Source: Candidatus Paracaedibacteraceae bacterium UBA6184 (lineage in GTDB: Bacteria > Pseudomonadota > Alphaproteobacteria > UBA6184). From it: a DNA stretch of 31,035 nucleotides. The notes under the pieces are model-generated. The model did not search any database. It saw only the letters and a list, made by a program, of their open reading frames with translations, and was not told the DNA's origin. How positions within the stretch are numbered: position 1 is the first letter of the stretch; each line of letters begins with the position of its first letter. Shown here piece after piece: positions 16,901 through 24,262 of the stretch. Both the position numbers and the translations under genes were made by a program. The stretch lies in the NCBI GenBank assembly GCA_002422845.1, contig DITM01000100.1:6072-37106 (forward strand), read 5' to 3'.

Positions 16901-19900
16901 CTACAAGCTGAACTGTCTGTAGAGAGCTGGATGCTTTTATACGAGTAAGATTAACAGGTAAGACTATGGTTCCTATTGGAATTGCTGAAGTATCTAGGAA
17001 AGAGTTAGTTGGATAAGTGATTTGCGAAATATCTAATGTAAACGCTGTTTGTGTGACGGTGTTGTTCGTTGCCCAAGTTGGCAATGTAGTATTTGAACCA
17101 GTTAATTTTATTTTGCTTAATTTTGGATGTCCCTGCGCGAGAGTCACCCCTGTAAAAGAGGAGAGAACTGTTATTTCTTTAAAGTCCGCCGGTAAAGTAA
17201 TATTGCTAATATAAGAGGGTAGGCTGATGCCTTTAGCAACTTTTGGTAAGCCTTGTAGGAAAGTAGTTCCTTGCAATCCTGTAACGGCCGACAAATCAAG
17301 GGTAAGATGTTCATAGGCTGAATCATCTATGAAACTTATTGTATCAGAAAGGTTTGCGACCGTACCGGTTAGTTTTATGGTTGTTGCGTTAGAGGGCAAA
17401 GAAACCTTTCGAATATCTGAAGAAAGAGTTCCACGCAGGCTTTGAATATTGATAGCCCTTTCAAGGTTTGTGATGTCTGCAATATTCAAGTTTACTCCAG
17501 CAGGGTTTCTGACAACTGGAATAGTTGTTGCTGTCCCACTGATCAGGCGTATATTTTTTACATTTGTATTCGTTGTATTCCAAGATAAATGCGTTAAACT
17601 ATTGCCAAATTCAACAGTTGTAACATTTTCATGTAAAACGACAGCAACAGTATTGGCAGGCAATTTAACCGTTGTTGCGTCTTTTGTTGTTAAATCTAAG
17701 TGCGTATTTAATGTTGATGCAGCAGAAAGATCTAAAACTCCATTAGACACTGTTTGAGTTGGAATAGATGTTTGAATGCCTCCTTCAACTGTTTGACCCG
17801 ACGTATTGATATAGAGTTTAGATTGTAAAGTTTGAACGGGTGGTACTAGGTTAACCCTGCGAGTTGAACCGGATACAATTCCCGCTGCAATTTTGGTTTC
17901 CAGGTCTGAAGTTTTTGAAATATTAGCACGTGTGGTTGTTTTATGCTGTGCAGGTGCTTGGCTAACAATCGTTTCTGTATTTGTTACTATGTAGTTCAAA
18001 GCCTCTTCATTGCTTAGCGTTGCGCTGACATCATAATAATATCCAGGGTCAGTAAATCTAACCTTTGTAATATCGGAGGCTAAGCTTTTTAAGTTTACAA
18101 TTGGATCTAGCCCACTAAGCTCTGTTACATCAAGCGTACAAGACGAAGGAACATTCGTTTGCTGTGTCAACCATGTGGGCAATGTGGTTGTATTCCCTGT
18201 TAATTTAACGGTTTGACCCGATAGACTGTTTAATGCAGTGCAAAAAGCAGTAGACGGCGTTTTATTTGCAGAAAAACAAATCTTAATACCAGAGCTGTCT
18301 TTTAAGAAATTAGTCCCTACTGTTGTAACGTTTTCAGCAATGTTGCTAAAGTCTACTTGACACGTACTATCAACCTTTCTTAGGAAGTTAGCTTCGATAG
18401 CTGTCGCCAAATCTCCCTCTGTAAGGGTAATTTTGGACAAATAAATGCGTTGATTTAAGGTGTTGCTTTCTGTGTGCGGTGTTGAGTCTGCTACGGCATA
18501 TTGAGCTAACTTGCTAATTGTTGCAAGTGAAGCCGTTAATTTTTCTACATAATCAGAAAGTGCAGATACTTCTATAATTCGTGCTGGAAGAGCAACGTCA
18601 GATATATGAAGGGGAAGTAAGACTACGTTAAAAAAATCTATTATATTTCGAAGGTCTAAAGTAGCAGGTAGTTTTGACATGTTAGAAAGATCTAATTTAG
18701 TCCGGTTTTCTTCAGCGGGTTGTCCAGAAGCAAAAACTTCATTTAAATAGTTAGTGGTTGGAGGATTTTTATATATCCACGTGGGTAGCGTAGTGCTATC
18801 TCCTAACAGTCTTAAATATCGTATACTTGATGTTCCAAAATTACCGTTATAAGCCTGCTGAAATTGAATATTAGAATATGCTGTAAGTGTTTTTAATGTT
18901 TGTGTGTGAATTGTAACTGATGTTGTATTTTTAGGCAAAATCAACTCTGATATATGTGAAGCTGTTTGGTTTCCAAAAGTGACGAAAGGTAAATCTATAA
19001 CGTTACTTAAATCTAAGACCAGTCCCTTGCTGCTTGTTTTAGTTTTATCAAATATCCACCCAGGTAAAAAACTAGAGTTATGTCCGGATCCAATCAGTTC
19101 AATACGTTTTAAGCTTGTTACTCCTGAAAGCCGGTATAGATTTGTATATGCTTTAATAACTGTAGTCGATAGTAACGGTCCTGTACTCAATGGAGTTCCG
19201 GTACCATCATCATTCTTATCCCGAACAGTACGCGTTTTTGTTATACGATTGCTTATTGCATACGTCGCTATAGGGTTTCTATTTCCCGTGAATGGAATAA
19301 TGTTTCCATATTGGTCAAGATTTGCCAAGTATTCGTTGCTGATATAAAGCCGTTTTCCCTGTAAAATTTCTGGATTTAGAATAACGTTGGAAATATTGCT
19401 GTTTAAGATTGTTAGATCAAGTTCAATGGGTAAGTTAGCAACTCCAGATAAGTCTAATACGGCGGTATCTAATAACAATCCTTGGGGCACTGATGAGAAC
19501 AATCTAGCATCCCCTAAATATGCAGGAGGCCAAGCACCGCCTGATTGAGTTATGTTAATGTTACCATTCAGAGTGAGTGTCGTTGGGAGCTCTCCATAAT
19601 TAATATCTCCAGTCAGTTTAAGCTTTTTTAATTTATCCGCCCCAATAATGTTTTTTAGCCTTATGTTAGCCGTTAGATCTTCTGCAGACGAAGGCAAATA
19701 AACAGTTTCAATTTGTTCGGGAAGTAATACTTTTTTTACCCCAGTTAATGAATCAATCCGCATTGTTTTAGAAGACGTTAATCCAACATCACTTAAATCA
19801 AGGGTATCATTTGCAATTGTTTTTCTTTGTATTGTGCGTGTGTATTGTGATCCATTTGAATGCTTATATACCCAATCTGAATTGATAGTTATATCATTTC

Positions 19901-22900
19901 TAGGTGGCATTTTAAAGTCCACAGGGCCTAAATAACAGCTAATGCTTAAGGGGGCATACAATGTATAATCTGACGAAACCACCCCTTCTAAAAATCTTAG
20001 ATCGGCCAAGCCGTCACCATCTTGATTGTCTAAAAATATACTATAATCGGAGGTTGAAAAGACCGAACCTCCATTAACAGTTTGATTTGTTCGTGCAAGA
20101 TATTGAACGCCATCAGGTAATTTAATGGTTGAAAACTTAGGGTTCAAGGTTCTTAAGTTCAGAGTCACTGGTAAATCAGTAACTTTGGTTATATCTAATG
20201 TTGTGGTTCCAGCTGTTTTTGTATTAGTACCATTCAGGTATTTTGGTAAAGATCTTTGAGAGTTTTTGGTAACGGTAGGACCTGTCAATACAAGCGTGGA
20301 AATATTCCCTGCGTTAAAAAGTGTATTAAAAATCTCATCGCTTTCTGTTGCCGATAACGTTAAGGTGGTTAGATTGTTATGGGCTGTATTGCCAAGAATA
20401 TTTTTCACTCCAGACGCGGCAAAATTCATATCATGAGCTGCAGGAGCTGACCAAGAAAACAAAGAAAATGGCTCGATAACGTAACCAACTGGTGGCAACT
20501 CAACACCAAGTGTTCGATTTAGCACAATTAGTGGAAGCAAAATAGGTGCAAAAATTGGATTAAGGACAAGCAACATTTCATAAGAGAGAGAATTTTTCAA
20601 GCTTAGTATAGTATAATCTCGGCCAGAACCACCTTTTCCAGGAGAAATATTTAATGGATTCTTAAAGTTTAATGATTCAACCCGAGGGGTGTCTTGAAGA
20701 AATGAAATCGCTCCGCCAATACCTGCAGTGCCAACATCGGGAGTGTCGATGTCAGTTACTGCTGATCCTCCAGTTCCTCCCACAAGCTTAACTGAATTGA
20801 GCGTTATGGTCTTTAATGCGGAAAGATTATTAAAACATGAAATAGGTTGTCCTGCCGTTCCAGAATTTATGCGAACATAAGCCCTCAATTTGCCTTTCTT
20901 AGAATCAACCAAGCTATAAGGGCCATATTCATACACTACTTGGGCGAACGATCCTATCGAAAATAATGTAGAAACTGCTGTTACCACAGAGCTAATGGTA
21001 TTAAATCCTCCAAGAAAAAAGGCTACTCTTTCTGCAAAAATTGGAGCAATCTTAGAAAGAAGGGCTAAAACAAGCGTCGGGCTTGCAATACCATTTTGTA
21101 TAGAAAGGAGTGTTTTAAGTAACAGTATTGGAACTAATGCTTGAGACAAATGTTTACCATTACCATCACTTATTAGATCTAGTGCTTCAATGAAAAGTTT
21201 ATCATCTGCGTTTGTTCCAGGAATCAACTTAACTGTTCTGGAGTCAAAGTTAAAGGAGATAAGTTCCCCTGTTTCTTGCGTTTTGCCATTCAGGCCAGAA
21301 GTATCTATATTCAAAATATTAATGTCTTGAAGGTTGGTGCAGTTACACAATAACGTTAACTCAACTGATGGATCAGTGCCGGCACCAATATGTATTGTTG
21401 CTAATGGGGCTGAGAATGACACCAATTTTGTAAGATTACACAAAAAGTTGTTTTTAACTGTAACATCTCCAACATCGCTTAATGTAAGGTGGGTAATGGG
21501 GGTATTATTTAAGTCAAGATCCCGTAAATAAGGGTAATAGGCACTTATGCGTGTAACCGTATTGGGCATATTGGATGCGCTGGTTATTGACGAAGACAGT
21601 AATAAGTTCGACATACCTGACGGCATTCCATTTAAGTTAACACTTGTGGAAGTTGCATAACTTAAATCTAATCTAGAAATGTTCGTCCAGTTTTTTATTT
21701 TATCAAACCACTGCGATATTGATGCCACATTTCCAGTCAGTCCTATCCCTGTAATATTTTGATTGCTGGGAACTCCTGAGACTGCTGCAGGAAGTATCAG
21801 TGTTTTTATTTTGCTACTTAGTCCATTTAACCCGTTAGAACTAAAACTAATTGGATTATCCCCATTATAATTTCCAAGGTTTAATACTGCGTCATCTGCA
21901 AAAAAGTCATCTTCCTTCATCCATGTAGCGGTGTTAAAAACGTCAGAACTTGTAAATCTTTTTAAGTTTACAGTTTTTAATTTGGGAAGGATGCTGACGT
22001 CAGTTCCTGAGGCAATAATTTTAGAGCTTTGATTTATTTTTAAGTCCGTAACTGTCTTTGGCAAATTGATTGAATCAACATTAAGACTTGAAGTGCTACG
22101 GAATGCATTAACTTTTGTCAGACCAGTAACGTTTGATAAATCAAGAACTTTAATTTGAAAATTGAGCTTATCAAAGCTAATTTCTTGTGAAAGGGCATCG
22201 CCAATTACGACTACATTTAATGCGCGTGGAGACTGTATGACCTGTTGTAAACTTAGTTGCGCGACTGTAATTTCTAATGTTTGCAGACTGTTATATTGTT
22301 CAGTTGATAAATCTTGACCCGTATAAATTAATCGAGTGATGGCAGTAGGCGAGGAAGCTGCAACGTTACTAGTCGAGACAACAGCTGTAGTTGTTGCAGT
22401 TCTTGGCGATAAGTCTAGAGTGGAGTCGCTTTTAATATTAATGGCTTTACCAGAACTATCCTTTAAGGTTGTGGCTAAGGATGTAGCCATAGCACTTTGA
22501 ACAGTTTGTATGACAGAGCTGACATTATTTAATGCAACACCAGTCGACACGTTTGTTTGTACGGATTGCAGCGTTGTTCTAATTGCAGTCGCTAATGGTT
22601 GGTCGTTTGTAGTCCCTATAAAAGAAGTTTGAGCTGCCGGACTGCTTAAAATAGACAGCAGAATTGCTGATGCAATTAGTTTTTGCTGGTCTGGCGTATA
22701 CGTTTTTCCTTCTCCAGTTTTTGCAATGTTTTCAGAGATTTTATTAAGTAGCGTTAATCGCTGGGCAACTACGGTTTGCTGGGTTTCAACAAAAACCTTC
22801 TCTGTTTGGATAGATTTTAAGTATTCGGAAGAAATACCATATGCAACATCGGTATACGAAATCCAAACTGTCGCTAGTAATATGGCCGCAATTCTGCTTT

Positions 22901-22937
22901 TTTTCTTTTTCTTTTTTTCTTGAACAACGCTTTTCAT
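13908..22937 (-). CDS. Giant secreted leucine-rich-repeat-like surface protein (3009 aa)
   Basis: Signal peptide: lysine-rich start (KKKKKK at 8-13), then a hydrophobic core ending near AYG (about 35). Residues 40-180 are helical and Ala/Thr/Gln-rich. From about 190 onward come irregular LRR-like units (LDLSNVTGLTKV, LRDLDLNNTPITHLTLSD) resembling BspA/TpLRR proteins. Two long hydrophobic stretches interrupt them at about 580-670 and 780-830. Residues about 1960-2715 hold about ten 65-78-residue repeats built as TLDLSAMTG, LTGLxTDITTVTLPxTVT, ILTTLKLTG and PTWATNGSLTA. The end has SCTALTTVDLSS-type LRR units and a Gly-rich zone (about 2820-2915), without a barrel or sorting motif. A role in host or cell adhesion is plausible. 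It forms an operon with the downstream lipoprotein. Poly-A tracts A7-G-A5-G-A7 occur at codons 6-14. Function unknown. Confidence 0.85.
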   Translation of the reverse strand: MKSVVQEKKKKKKSRIAAILLATVWISYTDVAYGISSEYLKSIQTEKVFVETQQTVVAQRLTLLNKISENIAKTGEGKTYTPDQQKLIASAILLSILSSPAAQTSFIGTTNDQPLATAIRTTLQSVQTNVSTGVALNNVSSVIQTVQSAMATSLATTLKDSSGKAINIKSDSTLDLSPRTATTTAVVSTSNVAASSPTAITRLIYTGQDLSTEQYNSLQTLEITVAQLSLQQVIQSPRALNVVVIGDALSQEISFDKLNFQIKVLDLSNVTGLTKVNAFRSTSSLNVDSINLPKTVTDLKINQSSKIIASGTDVSILPKLKTVNLKRFTSSDVFNTATWMKEDDFFADDAVLNLGNYNGDNPISFSSNGLNGLSSKIKTLILPAAVSGVPSNQNITGIGLTGNVASISQWFDKIKNWTNISRLDLSYATSTSVNLNGMPSGMSNLLLSSSITSASNMPNTVTRISAYYPYLRDLDLNNTPITHLTLSDVGDVTVKNNFLCNLTKLVSFSAPLATIHIGAGTDPSVELTLLCNCTNLQDINILNIDTSGLNGKTQETGELISFNFDSRTVKLIPGTNADDKLFIEALDLISDGNGKHLSQALVPILLLKTLLSIQNGIASPTLVLALLSKIAPIFAERVAFFLGGFNTISSVVTAVSTLFSIGSFAQVVYEYGPYSLVDSKKGKLRAYVRINSGTAGQPISCFNNLSALKTITLNSVKLVGGTGGSAVTDIDTPDVGTAGIGGAISFLQDTPRVESLNFKNPLNISPGKGGSGRDYTILSLKNSLSYEMLLVLNPIFAPILLPLIVLNRTLGVELPPVGYVIEPFSLFSWSAPAAHDMNFAASGVKNILGNTAHNNLTTLTLSATESDEIFNTLFNAGNISTLVLTGPTVTKNSQRSLPKYLNGTNTKTAGTTTLDITKVTDLPVTLNLRTLNPKFSTIKLPDGVQYLARTNQTVNGGSVFSTSDYSIFLDNQDGDGLADLRFLEGVVSSDYTLYAPLSISCYLGPVDFKMPPRNDITINSDWVYKHSNGSQYTRTIQRKTIANDTLDLSDVGLTSSKTMRIDSLTGVKKVLLPEQIETVYLPSSAEDLTANIRLKNIIGADKLKKLKLTGDINYGELPTTLTLNGNINITQSGGAWPPAYLGDARLFSSVPQGLLLDTAVLDLSGVANLPIELDLTILNSNISNVILNPEILQGKRLYISNEYLANLDQYGNIIPFTGNRNPIATYAISNRITKTRTVRDKNDDGTGTPLSTGPLLSTTVIKAYTNLYRLSGVTSLKRIELIGSGHNSSFLPGWIFDKTKTSSKGLVLDLSNVIDLPFVTFGNQTASHISELILPKNTTSVTIHTQTLKTLTAYSNIQFQQAYNGNFGTSSIRYLRLLGDSTTLPTWIYKNPPTTNYLNEVFASGQPAEENRTKLDLSNMSKLPATLDLRNIIDFFNVVLLPLHISDVALPARIIEVSALSDYVEKLTASLATISKLAQYAVADSTPHTESNTLNQRIYLSKITLTEGDLATAIEANFLRKVDSTCQVDFSNIAENVTTVGTNFLKDSSGIKICFSANKTPSTAFCTALNSLSGQTVKLTGNTTTLPTWLTQQTNVPSSCTLDVTELSGLDPIVNLKSLASDITKVRFTDPGYYYDVSATLSNEEALNYIVTNTETIVSQAPAQHKTTTRANISKTSDLETKIAAGIVSGSTRRVNLVPPVQTLQSKLYINTSGQTVEGGIQTSIPTQTVSNGVLDLSAASTLNTHLDLTTKDATTVKLPANTVAVVLHENVTTVEFGNSLTHLSWNTTNTNVKNIRLISGTATTIPVVRNPAGVNLNIADITNLERAINIQSLRGTLSSDIRKVSLPSNATTIKLTGTVANLSDTISFIDDSAYEHLTLDLSAVTGLQGTTFLQGLPKVAKGISLPSYISNITLPADFKEITVLSSFTGVTLAQGHPKLSKIKLTGSNTTLPTWATNNTVTQTAFTLDISQITYPTNSFLDTSAIPIGTIVLPVNLTRIKASSSLQTVQLVDTHPGLTVIAITGELSTAPIWAKNVSLTAATATLDLSAMTGTTVDLTGISADITTVTLPATVTSLTIPATVTTISGTSILTTLKLIGTATSIPAWAMNGTLTTENATLDLSGMTNLSTTISLVGINTDITRVVLPSGLTGITAPDTVTTMQLSDAQKTLTNIALVGESTIVPTWASNGSLTTTGSTLDLRLKLNLPTSYNVPDLDDSITQLILPANVQSHTLGKANSGISVIIPELPTITLAQEYTSNTTLPSYLNNVSDYSSLDLSNMSLLTLPLDLTDISRRIISVTLPTHVTSVRIDASMNSLKLATGHLKLTNLVLTGSSIAIPAWATDGSLTAANAPLDLSEMTSITSILNLVALNSNIKTTTLPNIVKTLTIPNTVTTINGITGLTTLKLTGAVENVPSVATNGSLTATGATLDLSAMSGATLDLTGLSTDITTVTLPSTVTNLTVPSTGVTVSGTTILTTLKLTGTTSTVPTWATNGSLTATGAKLDLSAMTGLTATLDLSGLNGEITNLTLPTTVTNLKIPATVTTVTGPTGLTNIAILGILTTAPEWLKSTSLTAVDAKLDLSEIVGTTVNLTGLNTYISQLVISAENTPTGIPNQLTSLKLTGAGTIPTWAKNGTLTLGNATLDISAMTGTSFDLTGLNTEVTKLVINPYIVVYGITNQITTMKVVGDSPTVVSANSEVITANATLDLSEITGLSSQLSILSAATYKTLILPTTMTSKPTTFTIPSVTNLIGGFEFINSLAQWDSTNSKNKLDDTSITDLTIIGSGAKSVAGDLFKGCTKLKSFTMNTGLNLRGTDGAPGDFTAGLGNNVTLLTSCTALTTVDLSSSALQGGKGGNSTNGTGGKGGNITLFTSSPSLTTVNLSSSIIAGGLGGISDASLGGGGSGRGASGSVTINSPATTNINTTNANSKFNRINLTGALTTLPTLVNNSNTTTTDTTLDLSAVTGLTSFNFATITNTAIKTIILPNSVTSSNTTGWANSSGTTWTR
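14790..17050 (-). repeat. Tandem repeat array inside the giant gene
   Basis: About ten degenerate units of roughly 195-235 bp follow one another. Some are close at the DNA level: for example, runs such as GTTGCTGTTAATGATCCATT recur near 15437 and 15658, and near-identical blocks around 15490-15620 and 16640-16770 share AGTGTTGTAAGAAT and TGTACCGCTTA. This points to repeated, partly recent internal duplication and to a variable-length protein. Confidence 0.85.
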
Positions 22938-22971
22938 GACGGACTTTCTTTTTTTGTAGTTATCAAAACTA

Positions 22972-22999
22972 TAAATATTAATGATTAAAAAATTGTAAA
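22972..22999 (-). promoter_or_regulatory. Candidate promoter of the giant-protein operon
   Basis: On the minus strand TTTACA (22994-22999) is followed 16 bp later by TATTTA (22972-22977). A second weaker option is TTGACT (23026-23031) with TATGAA (23001-23006) at 19 bp. The leader is AT-rich and has an AAAGAAAG purine run before the ATG, also present before the downstream lipoprotein gene. Confidence 0.35.
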
Positions 23000-23109
23000 C
23001 TTCATAAGGCTTGAGAGGCTAGTTCAGTCAAGAACACAGAAAAATTTGAGCGTACTGGTATTTAAATTTAAGTTTTCTGTTTCCTGCAATACGTCATAAC
23101 CAAAGCGTG

Positions 23110-23319
23110 ATAAAACATAGTCCTTTAAATTGTATCAATATTTGGGTATAAAACTGATGAAGGTAAAGGAATGTAAATGATTAATATTCAAGCTCTAGAA
23201 AACGAGACATTAAGTTCTATCCAGGGTGCAAGTACTCTTGAAGCTCTTGAGGCTATACGTGTAGACGTCGTGGGTAAAAACGGCAAATTAACACAAGCCA
23301 TGAAAGATTTGGCGCAGTT
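23110..23319 (+). repeat. Direct repeat, right copy: intact pheS promoter and 5' end
   Basis: 210 bp matching 11501-11701 at about 98% apart from a 9-bp indel. Here the sequence continues into full-length pheS. The two copies bracket 11.4 kb of accessory DNA in direct orientation. Confidence 0.97.
23124..23152 (+). promoter_or_regulatory. Promoter of pheS-pheT-lepA
   Basis: TTTAAA (23124-23129) and TATAAA (23147-23152) are spaced by 17 bp, with start predicted near 23159, about 18 nt before the pheS ATG. The short leader leaves no room for a phenylalanine attenuator or T-box. Confidence 0.6.
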
Positions 23320-24262
23320 GTCACCCGATGAGAAACGACAAGCAGGTCAAACCCTGAATAGTTTTAGGGATCGTTTTACGGCGGTACTGCAGGAAAAGAA
23401 ATCTCACTTGGAATCACTATTGCTTGAATCTCAGTTGCAGAATGAACGTGTAGATGTGACGTTGCCTGTGGGCGAGTCTATATCAGGATTCCTTCACCCC
23501 ATCACTCGCGTGATTGATGAGGTTACTCAGATTTTTGCTCAAATGGGATTTAGTGTTGCAGAGGGACCTGATATTGAGACAGATCACAACAATTTTACGG
23601 CGCTGAATATTCCTGAAACCCATCCTGCACGTCAAATGCATGATACATTTTATTTAAAATCAACATCGGAAGATGGTACGCCATTATTGCTGCGAACGCA
23701 TACGTCGCCAGTGCAGGTGCGTACAATGATGAATGAACAGCCACCCATTAAAATTATTGCACCCGGAAGAACATATCGCTGTGATTCAGATCAAACACAT
23801 ACGCCGATGTTTCATCAAATAGAGGGGCTATATATTGACCTTGCAGAAAAAGTGCACATGGGGCATTTAAAAAGTTGTATCGAAACGTTTTGTCGCACGT
23901 TTTTTGATTCATCAACGTTGCCGATTCGATTTCGTCCAAGCTTTTTTCCATTTACAGAGCCTTCAGCGGAAATTGATATTGGGTGTAAACGAACGAAGGA
24001 CGGCATACAGATTGGCTCGGGCAATGATTGGTTGGAAATTATGGGATGCGGAATGGTGCACCCCAATGTTTTAAGAAACTGTGGAATCGATCCAGAAATT
24101 TATCAGGGGTTTGCGTTCGGAATGGGCGTTGAACGCCTGGCGATGTTAAAATACAATATTCCTGATCTTCGAACATTTTTTGAAGGGGATTCTAAATGGA
24201 TTCAACATTATGGCTTTTTTCCGTTTGCAACAAGCTATCGTAATCAGGAGGATGTAGCATGA
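23177..24262 (+). CDS. pheS: Phenylalanine--tRNA ligase alpha subunit
   Basis: 361-aa catalytic subunit of the (alpha-beta)2 class II synthetase that charges tRNA-Phe in the cytoplasm. The N-terminal coiled-coil arm (about 1-90) is followed by the catalytic domain with LLRTHTSPVQVR, class II motif 2 (FRPSFFPFTEPSAEID, about 251-266) and motif 3 (GMGVERLAMLKYNIPDLR, about 315-332). Length and motifs are complete. An AAAGGA ribosome-binding site precedes the ATG. It overlaps pheT by ATGA. Its promoter and first 47 codons are duplicated about 11.6 kb upstream. Confidence 0.98.
   Translation: MINIQALENETLSSIQGASTLEALEAIRVDVVGKNGKLTQAMKDLAQLSPDEKRQAGQTLNSFRDRFTAVLQEKKSHLESLLLESQLQNERVDVTLPVGESISGFLHPITRVIDEVTQIFAQMGFSVAEGPDIETDHNNFTALNIPETHPARQMHDTFYLKSTSEDGTPLLLRTHTSPVQVRTMMNEQPPIKIIAPGRTYRCDSDQTHTPMFHQIEGLYIDLAEKVHMGHLKSCIETFCRTFFDSSTLPIRFRPSFFPFTEPSAEIDIGCKRTKDGIQIGSGNDWLEIMGCGMVHPNVLRNCGIDPEIYQGFAFGMGVERLAMLKYNIPDLRTFFEGDSKWIQHYGFFPFATSYRNQEDVA

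Noticed and set aside
23157..23180. A seven-codon ORF overlapping the pheS start by ATGA, resembling a PheM-type leader peptide
   Set aside because: It has no Phe codons, no ribosome-binding site, its ATG is at or before the predicted transcription start, and no attenuator hairpin follows.
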